Of a stretch of DNA of 7,277 bases, positions 1 to 5,889 are shown piece after piece. The stretch comes from Thermaerobacter marianensis (GTDB lineage: Bacteria; Bacillota; Sulfobacillia; DYIH01). The notes beneath the pieces are model-generated. The model searched no databases, was not told the origin of the DNA, and saw only the letters and a program-made list of their open reading frames with translations. A program made the position numbers and the translations under genes. Numbering within the stretch: the stretch's first letter is position 1; every line of letters starts with the position of its first letter. The stretch lies in the NCBI GenBank assembly GCA_020723785.1, contig DYIH01000037.1:1-7277 (forward strand), given 5' to 3'.

Positions 1-99
1 GGGCAGGGCTCGACCCGGCTCCAAATTATTAACCAGGCGCATAATCCGTATCCGGAAAAGCTTGTGCGATAAGGCGTTCCGGGCCCGTGCCAAAACCTT

Positions 100-129
100 A
101 TTACCGTGGTGCATATTACCGTCATGCAT
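100..129. repeat. Tandem 15-nt direct repeat
   Basis: ATTACCGTGGTGCAT at 100-114 is followed immediately by ATTACCGTCATGCAT at 115-129, with 13 of 15 positions identical. The arrangement resembles iterated binding sites, but two copies are too few to assign a role. The second copy overlaps the left arm of the inverted repeat at 122-144. Confidence 0.6.
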
Positions 130-144
130 AAGCATTGTGCATGA
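122..144. repeat. 7-bp inverted repeat, TCATGCA / TGCATGA
   Basis: TCATGCA at 122-128 and its exact reverse complement TGCATGA at 138-144 are separated by 9 nt. The centre-to-centre spacing is 16 nt, between one and two helical turns. It could be an operator-like site for a dimeric protein or a weak hairpin. No gene starts close enough for me to name a target. Confidence 0.5.
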
Positions 145-154
145 GTCGCGCAAA

Positions 155-180
155 CCTTGTGCGGCAAGGGCTTGCAGCCC
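155..180. repeat. Three overlapping, mutually exclusive short stems
   Basis: Three perfect 5-bp stems overlap here. CCTTG (155-159) pairs with CAAGG (165-169). GCAAG (164-168) pairs with CTTGC (171-175). GGGCT (168-172) pairs with AGCCC (176-180). The middle stem excludes the other two, and the two outer stems share bases 168-169. This has the form of a switchable structure, but the stems are short and no T tract follows on either strand, so an attenuator or terminator role is not supported. Confidence 0.3.
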
Positions 181-338
181 CGGAATATAACTGTGGTTAA
201 TGGGCCGTCGCGCAACCCTCGTCACGGGGCGTTCCCGCGGTGGGAAGCCCTGCTCGCGTAAGGCCGAGTTTCGCTGTGAAAAGTGGATGGACCCGGCGGC
301 CCCACCTTGGGCTCCAATGAGCCTGGGAACGGCGCGAT

Positions 339-1106
339 TCATGTCGCGGGAACAGCCCCCGGCGGCGAAGACCCAACGGGGCATTCGCCGGCCAGAGGGC
401 AGACGGGGCAGCACGGGCGGTTTTTTAGGCAGACATCCTTGCCGAGGACGACGATGAGGGCATGGTATTCGTTGAATAAGACCGGATCAGGGGGCAGGTG
501 GTTCATGAAGAAGCGGCGCAGGTCCTCATAAGCGGCGTCGGGAGGGCAGAGGCCCAGGCGCGAGAAGATGCGCCGAGTGTAGGCATCGACGACGAAGGTG
601 GGCAGCCCGCCGGCGTAGAGGAGGATGCTGTCGGCCGTTTCCGGGCCGATCCCGTGGACGTCGAGGAGTTCGTCGCGGACGGCCGGTAGGGGCTGGGCGA
701 AGAGGCGGTCGAGGGAGCCGCCGTGGCGCTCGTGGAGGAATTCGACAAAAGCCCGGAGCTTGCGGGCCTTGGCGTTGAAGTAGCCGGCCGGACGGATGAG
801 GGCGGCCACACGGCCAAGGTCGTCGCGGACCGCGGCCAGAAGGGCAGCGGGGTGCAAGAGACCGGCGACATCGAGGTTGGCGATGGCCTTCTCCACGTTG
901 GACCAAGCCACGGATTGGGTGAGGATGGCGCCCACGCAGACTTCGAACGGCGTCCTGGCCGGCCACCAGTGCTGGGGGCCGAAGCGGTGGAAGAGCAGGT
1001 CGTAGATCGCCGCGCAGCGTTCGCCGGCGGTGCGCGCCGTGGGGCGCGCGGCGGTGGAGCGCGTGGCGGCGGCTTTGTTCAGCGGGCGGGTTGGCGTGCC
1101 TGCCAC
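339..1106 (-). CDS. Endonuclease III-like [4Fe-4S] DNA glycosylase (HhH-GPD, MagIII/COG2231-like)
   Basis: A 255-residue base-excision repair glycosylase, expected to remove damaged bases from DNA. The segment FGPQHWWPA (about 42-50) and ILTQSVAW (61-68) point to the endonuclease III-related group that includes MagIII. The helix-hairpin-helix is at 147-160 (LDVHGIGPETADSI). The catalytic Asp is D174 in VVDAYTRR. C226, C233, C236 and C242 give the classic C-x6-C-x2-C-x5-C iron-sulfur pattern. The position of the Nth lyase lysine (K120 in E. coli) is occupied by E156, so this is probably a monofunctional glycosylase and not a true Nth. The GTG start at 1106 lies inside the panD end and has GAGG 10 nt upstream. 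I see no other start before the conserved domain, so residues 1-28 are a variable Ala/Thr/Arg-rich tail. Substrate is unknown (alkylated bases, thymine glycol or mismatches are possible). Confidence 0.88.
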   Translation of the reverse strand: MAGTPTRPLNKAAATRSTAARPTARTAGERCAAIYDLLFHRFGPQHWWPARTPFEVCVGAILTQSVAWSNVEKAIANLDVAGLLHPAALLAAVRDDLGRVAALIRPAGYFNAKARKLRAFVEFLHERHGGSLDRLFAQPLPAVRDELLDVHGIGPETADSILLYAGGLPTFVVDAYTRRIFSRLGLCPPDAAYEDLRRFFMNHLPPDPVLFNEYHALIVVLGKDVCLKNRPCCPVCPLAGECPVGSSPPGAVPAT

Positions 1107-1480
1107 CGGACCAGTTCCTCGCCCTCGAGGATCTCTTCTACGCGGTTGTCGGCATCGACCAGGACGACGCGGGGTCGGAAAGAGGCCAGTTCGTCGTCGG
1201 CGACAGAGGCGTAAGCAATGACGATGACCGGGTCGCCCACCCTGCCCAGGCGGGCGGCGCCGCCGTTCAGGCCGATGGTGCCGGAACCGGGTTCGCCGGG
1301 GATGGCGTAGGTTTCGAATCGCTCCCCGGAGGAGATGTTGATCACCTGGACCTTTTCATAAGGAAGGATGCCGCTGGCCTCAAGGAGCAGGGCATCGACG
1401 GTCAGGCTGCCCTGGTAGTCCACATTGGCCTCGGTCACGCGGGCGCGATGGATCTTGCCGTGGAAGAATTGGCGTTGCAT
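1079..1480 (-). CDS. panD: Aspartate 1-decarboxylase, pyruvoyl-dependent
   Basis: Converts L-aspartate to beta-alanine and CO2 for pantothenate and CoA synthesis; cytoplasmic, a tetramer in known homologues. At 133 residues it is close to the usual length of about 127. The self-cleavage site is intact: Y22-Q-G24-S25-L-T, where the chain breaks between Gly24 and Ser25 and Ser25 becomes the pyruvoyl group. Other family residues are in register: K9, H11, R54, Y58, and N72 in GLNGGAAR. The ATG at 1480 has GGAGG about 12 nt upstream, a rather long spacing. The gene follows thiE after 70 nt, the longest clear gap in the operon, and its 3' end overlaps the glycosylase gene by 28 nt. No panB or panC is in the window. 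Confidence 0.97.
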   Translation of the reverse strand: MQRQFFHGKIHRARVTEANVDYQGSLTVDALLLEASGILPYEKVQVINISSGERFETYAIPGEPGSGTIGLNGGAARLGRVGDPVIVIAYASVADDELASFRPRVVLVDADNRVEEILEGEELVRWQARQPAR

Positions 1481-1507
1481 GTGTTTGATCGGCCTCCGCC
1501 AGGATAG

Positions 1508-1554
1508 GAGATAAACCTACATACAAATTTGCGGCCTGCGGGCGCGGCTGTCAA
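1508..1554 (-). promoter_or_regulatory. Possible internal promoter ahead of panD
   Basis: On the minus strand an exact TTGACA (1554 to 1549) overlaps the thiE stop codon. It is followed by an A+T-rich patch at about 1511-1530 that stands out from its GC-rich surroundings. At a 17-18 nt spacer the -10 would be CAAATT or AAATTT, a poor match to TATAAT, so this is only a candidate. It would let panD and the glycosylase gene be transcribed apart from the upstream genes. Confidence 0.25.
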
Positions 1555-2183
1555 CGTGCCGCCTTGGCGCGGCGCACCGCCTCGGCCAGGGCGCGGGTGG
1601 CGGCGGCCATGTCGGAAGCGGCGGCGACGGCGGAAACGACGGCCACGCCGGCGGCGCCGGCGGCGATGGCCGCAGGAGCGCTGGCGGAGGTGACGCCGCC
1701 GATGCCCACGACGGGCAGGTCGGTGGCGGCACAAACCGCAGCCAGGCCGGACGGGCCGATGGGGACGCCGGCGTCGGCCTTGGTGCCGGTGACAAAGACG
1801 GGGCCTGCGCCCAGGTAGTCGGCCCCGTCGGCGCGAGCCTGGCGGGCTTCCTCGGGGGTGGCCGCGGAGAAACCGATGATGCGCCCGGGGCCCATTAGGC
1901 GGCGGGCCTCGGCCACCGGCAGGTCGTCGGTCCCCAGGTGCACGCCGTCGGCGCCGGCGGCCAGGGCCACGTCGACCCGGTCGTTGACGATGAACAGGAC
2001 GCCGGCGGCCCGGCAGAGTTCTGCCATGGCCAAGGCATCCCGGTACAGATCGCCGGCGGAGGCCTGCTTGTCGCGGAGTTGGACGGCGGTGGCGCCGCCG
2101 GCAATGGCCGCGCGGGCGATGTCCAGGTGGCCGCGGCCGGGGTGCTGACCGGCGTCGGTGATCACGTAGACGTCCAGTCGCAT
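1551..2183 (-). CDS. thiE: Thiamine-phosphate synthase
   Basis: Joins hydroxymethylpyrimidine diphosphate (HMP-PP) to the thiazole phosphate, giving thiamine monophosphate and pyrophosphate. The 210-residue length is normal for this TIM-barrel enzyme. Visible family motifs in order: YVITD at the N-terminus, GGATAVQLRDK (about 29-39), a substrate-contacting ND in FIVNDRVD, GADGVHLG, the phosphate-binding loop VTGTKADAG, and GIGGVTSAS near the C-terminus. The ATG at 2183 is preceded by GGTGA at a 7-nt spacing and lies 22 nt inside the end of thiD, so translation is probably coupled. ThiD supplies its pyrimidine substrate. Thiazole-branch genes (thiG, thiS, thiM) are not in the window. Confidence 0.97.
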   Translation of the reverse strand: MRLDVYVITDAGQHPGRGHLDIARAAIAGGATAVQLRDKQASAGDLYRDALAMAELCRAAGVLFIVNDRVDVALAAGADGVHLGTDDLPVAEARRLMGPGRIIGFSAATPEEARQARADGADYLGAGPVFVTGTKADAGVPIGPSGLAAVCAATDLPVVGIGGVTSASAPAAIAAGAAGVAVVSAVAAASDMAAATRALAEAVRRAKAAR

Positions 2184-3082
2184 CGGTGGTTCACCGGTCC
2201 CTTGCCGCGGCCCAGGGCCAGGCCGGCGGCGATGGTGCGGGCGACGAATTCCTTGGCCCGCCGGGCCGCTTCCGGGACGTCCAACCCGCGCGCCAGGCCG
2301 GCGGCCAGGGCCGCCGAAAACGTGCAGCCGGTGCCGTGGGTGTGGGGCGCGGCCAGGCGCGGCCCGCGCAGCAGGGTGACGCCGCGACCGTCGAAGAGCA
2401 GGTCGACGGCGTCTCCTTCCGCCGCAGCCGGCAGGTGCCCCCCCTTGACCACGACCCAGCGCGGTCCCAGGGCATGGATGCGGCGGGCGGCCTCCTCCAT
2501 GTCCCGGAGGGCGGCGACCTCCATGCCGGCCAGGAGGGCGGCTTCCGAAACGTTGGGAGTGACCACGGTTGCCAGGGGCAGGAGCGCGTCCTTGAGCGGC
2601 CCGACGGCGTCCGGCGCCAGGAGGCGCCCGGCGGCTTCCGGCGCCAGGCGGCGCCTGGCCGCAAGGCCGAACGTTGGCGCGCGGTCCGCCTCCGGGACCG
2701 CCGCGCCGCCGGCTTCGGCGGCCAGCACCGGATCGACGACCAGGTTGGGCAGGCCCAGCCGGCGGATGGCGTCCGCCACCGCGCGCACCGTTCCCGCCGA
2801 CCAGAGCATGCCGGTCTTGACGGCGTCGACGCCGATATCCGCGGCCACCGCCTCGACCTGCGCGGCGACCACGTCCGGCGGCACGGGATGGACGCCCCGC
2901 ACCCCCAGGGTGTCCTGGACCGTGACGGCGGTGACGGCGGTCATGCCGTAGGCGCCCAGGGCGAGGAACGTCTTCAGGTCGGCCTGGATGCCGGCCCCGC
3001 CGCCGCTGTCGGAACCGGCGATGCTGAGGACCCGGGGGATGGCCGGGTTTTGCGTTTCCCTGTCGTTGTCGCCCATGATCAT
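2162..3082 (-). CDS. thiD: Hydroxymethylpyrimidine / phosphomethylpyrimidine kinase
   Basis: A ribokinase-fold enzyme that phosphorylates HMP to HMP-P and then HMP-PP, the pyrimidine substrate of ThiE. Motifs: GSDSGGGAGIQADLK (23-37), TAVTVQ (51-56), VKTGML (88-93), VVDPV (115-119), VTPN (174-177) and the anion-hole loop HTHGTGC with C253. At 306 residues it is longer than the usual 260-270. The excess is an insertion of about 26 residues between VVDPV and the RLLAPDAV helix (roughly 122-152), part of which is a 9-residue tandem duplication. The ATG at 3082 has GGAG 11 nt upstream; a second ATG at 3076 is possible. It begins 2 nt after the argS stop and overlaps thiE. All active-site motifs are present, so I expect a working enzyme. 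Confidence 0.95.
   Translation of the reverse strand: MIMGDNDRETQNPAIPRVLSIAGSDSGGGAGIQADLKTFLALGAYGMTAVTAVTVQDTLGVRGVHPVPPDVVAAQVEAVAADIGVDAVKTGMLWSAGTVRAVADAIRRLGLPNLVVDPVLAAEAGGAAVPEADRAPTFGLAARRRLAPEAAGRLLAPDAVGPLKDALLPLATVVTPNVSEAALLAGMEVAALRDMEEAARRIHALGPRWVVVKGGHLPAAAEGDAVDLLFDGRGVTLLRGPRLAAPHTHGTGCTFSAALAAGLARGLDVPEAARRAKEFVARTIAAGLALGRGKGPVNHRCDWTST
2612..2665 (-). repeat. 27-bp tandem duplication inside thiD
   Basis: Two adjacent 27-nt copies, 2612-2638 and 2639-2665, agree at 21 of 27 positions by eye. On the coding strand they encode two related 9-residue blocks, ARRRLAPEA then AGRLLAPDA. The length is a multiple of three, so the frame is kept. The duplication accounts for part of the unusual insertion in ThiD and looks like an old slippage event that has since diverged. 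Confidence 0.6.
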
Positions 3083-3884
3083 CGCTACATCCGCTCCGGC
3101 GCCGAGACGCCCAGCAGGGCGAGGGCGTTGGCCAGCACCTGACGCGTGGCGGCGGCGAGAGCCAGCCGCGCGGCGGTCAGCTCCGGCGCCACACCCAGGA
3201 CGCGGCAGCGGGTGTAGAAGGCGTGGAAGAGGGTGGCCAGGTCACGGGCGTAGACGGTGAGGCGGTGGGGCTCGCGCTTCTCCGCGGCGGCGCCCACCTC
3301 CTCCGGGAATTCGGCCAGCTTGCGCAGCAGGTCATCCTCCGCCGGGTCGCGGAGCAGCGCCAGGTCCGCCCCGCCGGGGCCGGGCACGGGCACGCCCTGT
3401 TCGGCCGCACCGCGCAGGATGCTGCAGATGCGGGCGTGGGCGTACTGGACGTAGTAGACCGGGTTCTCGGCCGCCTGGCGCCGCGCCAGGTCCAGGTCGA
3501 AGTCCAGGTGGCTGTCGATGGAGCGCATCAGGAAGAAGAACCGGGCGGCGTCGCGCCCCACGTCGTCCAGGAACTCGTCCATGGTGACGAACTCGCCCCG
3601 CCGTTTGGACATCTTGATCACCTGGCCGCCGCGGACGAGGCGCACGAGTTGGGTGACCAGCACCTCCAGGGCGTCGGGGGGGTGGCCGAGGGCCTGGACG
3701 GCCGCCTTCATGCGCGGCACGTAGCCGTGGTGGTCCTGGCCCCAGATGTCGATGACCTTCTCGAAGCCGCGCCGGAACTTGGTCAGGTGGTAGGCGACGT
3801 CGGCCAGGAAGTAGGTGATCTCGCCGCTGCGGCGCACCAGCACCCGGTCCTGGTCGTCGCCGAAGGCCGTGGAACGGAACCACA

Positions 3885-3905
3885 CCGCCCCCTCCGGCGG
3901 CGCGC
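3885..3905 (-). other. argS: Frame-change and deletion junction in argS
   Basis: The upstream argS frame is clear through R357 (3902-3904), and the downstream frame is clear from about the Glu codon at 3892-3894. The shift is +1 in reading terms, equal to a net deletion with a length of 3n+2. A perfect 5-bp inverted repeat (CCGCC at 3885-3889, GGCGG at 3896-3900, 6-nt loop) and a run of five G on the coding strand sit exactly at the junction. Both are features that favour polymerase slippage, deletion or sequencing drop-out. Confidence 0.75.
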
Positions 3906-4042
3906 ACCTCGGATTCCCGGTACCAAACGTCGAAGACGACTCCGTAGCGTTCGAGGACCTCGCGCTGGCCGGCCACGATGCGCTCGACGGCGAAGCGGGC
4001 CAAGCTGTTGCGCAGGCGGCGCAACTCCGGCGGCAGACCGGC

Positions 4043-4162
4043 GGCGTCCGCGGCGGCGGGCAAGGAGGCGTCCGCGGCGGCGTCCGCGGCGGCGGGCAAG
4101 GCGACGTCCGCGGCGGCGTCCGCGGCGGTGGGCAAGGCGGCGGGCAAGGCGGCGTCCGCGGC
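4043..4162 (-). repeat. Ten tandem 12-bp repeats inside argS (Ala-rich tetrapeptide array)
   Basis: Ten contiguous 12-nt units of two kinds fill this segment. On the plus strand they read GGCGTCCGCGGC (type 1) and GGCGGGCAAGGC (type 2), with at most one substitution each. On the coding strand they encode AADA (type 1; one copy AADV) and ALPA (type 2; variants ALPT and SLPA). In mRNA order the types are 1-2-2-1-1-2-1-1-2-1, so part of the array has a 36-nt higher-order period. The array covers ArgS residues 271-310, with further Ala/Pro-rich sequence on its N-terminal side (about 247-270). Near-identity of the units points to recent expansion. The unit length keeps the frame whatever the copy number. 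Confidence 0.9.
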
Positions 4163-5006
4163 GGCAGCGGGGCGCGATGCGGGGGTGTCGGACTCTTCAT
4201 CCGCCGCGGCGGCAGGCGCGGGCGGCACGAAGGGCTGTTCCGCCAGGACGCGGCGCGCCTCCTCTCCGCCGGGGCCGGTCAGGTATTCCCGGGCCAGTTC
4301 CCGCACGTATTCGCCGGGGTAGGCCCTGTGCTCATCGAGCCGGGCGGCGGCCCCATCCTCCGAGAACTGGTCGAGGAGTTGGCGGCAGCGGACCTCCATG
4401 GCCAGGGCCAGCTTGGCGAACTGGTTCCCGGCGTCGTTCACGTAGAACTCCCGCTCGACCCGGAAGCCGGCGGCCGCCAGGCAGTTGGCGAGGGCGTCGC
4501 CGAAGGCGGCGGCCCGGGCGTTGACCACGTTGAGGGGGCCGGTGGGGTTGGCGCTGACGAACTCCACCTGCACCCGCCGCCCCTGCCCCAGGTCGCTGCG
4601 GCCGTAAGCAACCCCTGCGGACAGGACGCGGTCGACGACGGAGGCGGCCCAGCCCGGCCGGAGGAAGACGTTGATGAACCCGGGGCCGGCCACCTCGACC
4701 CGTTCCACCGGGACAGCCGCCGCCCGCGGCCAGTGTCGTACCAGGGCCTCGGCCACCTGCCGGGGCGGCCGCCGGGCCGCGCCGGCCAGCACCAGGGCCA
4801 GGTTGGCGGCGAAGTCGCCGTGGGCGCGTTCCCTGGGGGGCTCGACGGTGAAGGCGGGCAGGCCGAGGCCCTCCGGCAGGTCGCCGGCGGCGGCGGCGGC
4901 ACGCAGCGCGTCGGCGAGGGCCGACCGGATACCGTTTTTCATGTTTTCCAGCAGTCCGGCCACGTTTGGCACCCCTACCCCCGATGCTCTTGTCCGGCAC
5001 GGCGCC

Positions 5007-5885
5007 TCAGCAGAAGCTGAGGATCGCTTCGCGCAACGCTTTGGCGCCGAGGACCACGGTGCGCTCCGTCGGGTCCAGCCCGGGGGCGATCTCCACGATG
5101 TCGAACCCCACCACCCGGCGGCCGCCGAAGGCGCGGATCGCGGCCAACAGCTCGGCGGAGGTGATGCCGCCGGGCTCCGGCGTGCCGGTGCCGGGGGCGA
5201 AAGCCGGGTCGCAGACGTCGATGTCGATGGTCACATAGATGGGCGCGTCCCCGTCCAGCGCGGGCAGCACCTCGGCGCGGAGCGGCTCCAGTACCCTGCC
5301 GGGATGGAATACGGTGCGCTCCCGCGCGTAGGCCACCTCGTCGCGCGTGGCGGAACGGATGCCGAGCTGGAACACGCGCCCCGGCGGCAGTTCGTCGGCC
5401 ACCAGCCGCAGGGCCGTGGCGTGGGAGAGGCGTTCGCCAAGATAGTCGGCGCGCAGGTCGGCGTGGGCGTCCAGGTGGATGACCCGGACGTCCGGGTACC
5501 GCTCGCGCACCGCTTGGAAAACCGGCCAGGTCACCAGATGTTCGCCGCCGATCATCAGCGGAACCTTGCCCATCTCCACGACGCGGCGGGCCATTTCGCG
5601 GATGCGGTCGAGGGAGCGTTCCACGTTCCCGAAAGCCGGTGCAATGTCACCGGCGTCGTAGAACGGGTGGTCCGCCAGGTCGGCGTCCAGGGCCAGGCTG
5701 TACTCCTCCAGGACGTCGGAGGCTTCCCGCACGCGCTGGGGCGCCAGCCGGCTGCCGGGCCGGTAGCTGACGGTGAAGTCCATGGGCGCCCCGAACAGGA
5801 CGCCCCGCGCCCGTTCCAGGTCGCCGGTGGCCCCGAGGAAGCCGGAGCGCAGGTCGGCCAGTCCGGCAAAGGCGTCGGTCGCCAC
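5007..5885 (-). CDS. speB: Agmatinase
   Basis: A manganese ureohydrolase that splits agmatine into putrescine and urea, the second step from arginine to spermidine. Numbered from the GTG at 5885 it has 292 residues, close to B. subtilis SpeB. Metal ligands of the arginase/agmatinase family are all present: H116 (GGEHLVTWP), D139, H141 and D143 (HLDAHADLR), and D221 and D223 (TIDIDVCDP). SHAT (154-157) and the loop PGTGTPEPGG are also conserved. The frame stays open to a start at 5972, but that would add 29 residues without family similarity and lie deep in speE. The GTG at 5885 has GGAGGG 8 nt upstream and sits 4 nt after the speE stop, so I prefer it. Proclavaminate amidino hydrolase or guanidinobutyrase are formal alternatives, but neighbouring pdaD and speE argue for agmatine. 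Confidence 0.96.
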   Translation of the reverse strand: MATDAFAGLADLRSGFLGATGDLERARGVLFGAPMDFTVSYRPGSRLAPQRVREASDVLEEYSLALDADLADHPFYDAGDIAPAFGNVERSLDRIREMARRVVEMGKVPLMIGGEHLVTWPVFQAVRERYPDVRVIHLDAHADLRADYLGERLSHATALRLVADELPPGRVFQLGIRSATRDEVAYARERTVFHPGRVLEPLRAEVLPALDGDAPIYVTIDIDVCDPAFAPGTGTPEPGGITSAELLAAIRAFGGRRVVGFDIVEIAPGLDPTERTVVLGAKALREAILSFC

Positions 5886-5889
5886 GGCG

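Larger units (their letters stand above)
61..169. repeat. Spaced direct repeat pair, CTTGTGCG-NN-AAGG
   Basis: Two 14-nt copies, CTTGTGCGATAAGG at 61-74 and CTTGTGCGGCAAGG at 156-169, match at 12 of 14 positions. Their start points are 95 nt apart. Each copy is partly self-complementary (CTT with AAG), so each could be a protein-binding site or a small hairpin. TTGTGC, the core of the repeat, also occurs at 135-140 between the copies. No function is assigned. Confidence 0.5.
1..338. other. Intergenic region downstream of the operon, no gene supported
   Basis: No convincing coding frame is seen on either strand. A plus-strand frame from 200 runs into the glycosylase gene and has no recognisable domain. 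Positions 1 to about 200 are clearly richer in A+T than the rest of the window (runs such as TTATTAACC and AATATAAC) and hold the repeats listed separately. From about 200 onward the base composition returns to the GC-rich norm. A 5-bp inverted repeat (TTCCC, 5-nt loop, GGGAA) lies at 232-246. Since the whole operon is read toward this region it should contain the transcription end, but no stable stem followed by a T run is visible on the minus strand. Confidence 0.6.
3085..4972 (-). pseudogene. argS: Arginyl-tRNA synthetase, frame disrupted as presented
   Basis: A class I synthetase that charges tRNA-Arg with arginine. The N-terminal part (4972 to about 3902, 357 residues) has the tRNA-contacting domain (about 10-105), then VEFVSANPTGPL (136-147) and FYVNDAGNQ. 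After FDVWYRESEVR (347-357) the frame changes by +1. The remainder continues to 3085 with GAVWFRSTAFGDD, the arginine-site segment YFLADVAYH, GQDHHGYVPRMKAA, an intact KMSKR (3601-3615) and the DALR domain (YVQYAHARICSIL). About 20 residues normally present between SE and GAVWF are absent, so an indel in the G run alone does not explain the break. The HIGH motif reads NVVN (148-151), and a repeat array lies at residues 271-310. The start is GTG 4972 or, equally plausible, ATG 4942. This is a true pseudogene, a sequencing or assembly defect, or (less likely) recoding. If it is real, another argS must exist. Confidence 0.85.

Noticed and set aside
157..191. Plus-strand promoter with TATAAC at 186-191
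   Set aside because: The -10 is good, but the only TTG-type -35 (TTGTGC at 157-162) is 23 nt away, and no gene follows.
1..200. Replication origin with DnaA boxes
   Set aside because: The A+T richness suggested it, but no clear TTATCCACA-type box was found; the nearest, TTATCGCACA on the minus strand, has an extra base. No dnaA or dnaN is nearby.
168..338. Rho-independent terminator for the operon
   Set aside because: Candidate stems at 168-180 and 232-246 have only 5 bp and no following T run on the minus strand. A GTGG/CCAC pairing near TTTT around 260-310 has a long unpaired interior.
200..531. Short plus-strand open frames at 200-457 and 283-531 as possible small genes
   Set aside because: Their products are Arg/Gly/Pro-rich with no recognisable domain, no clear ribosome binding site was seen, and they run into the glycosylase gene on the other strand.
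339..1106. Calling the glycosylase Nth or MutY
   Set aside because: The lyase lysine of Nth is Glu here, and the protein lacks the MutY C-terminal domain and active-site features. The GPQHWWPA segment fits the MagIII/COG2231-like group better.
3885..3905. Programmed +1 frameshifting in argS
   Set aside because: No known slippery or stop-codon context is visible, and about 20 conserved residues are missing at the same place, which recoding would not explain.
4043..4162. Gly-rich collagen-like peptide from the plus strand of the 12-bp repeat array
   Set aside because: It is the antisense reading of the Ala-rich ArgS array; the minus-strand frame continues into conserved ArgS sequence on both sides.
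4043..4162. CRISPR-like array
   Set aside because: Units are contiguous 12-mers with no unique spacers, and they lie in frame inside argS.
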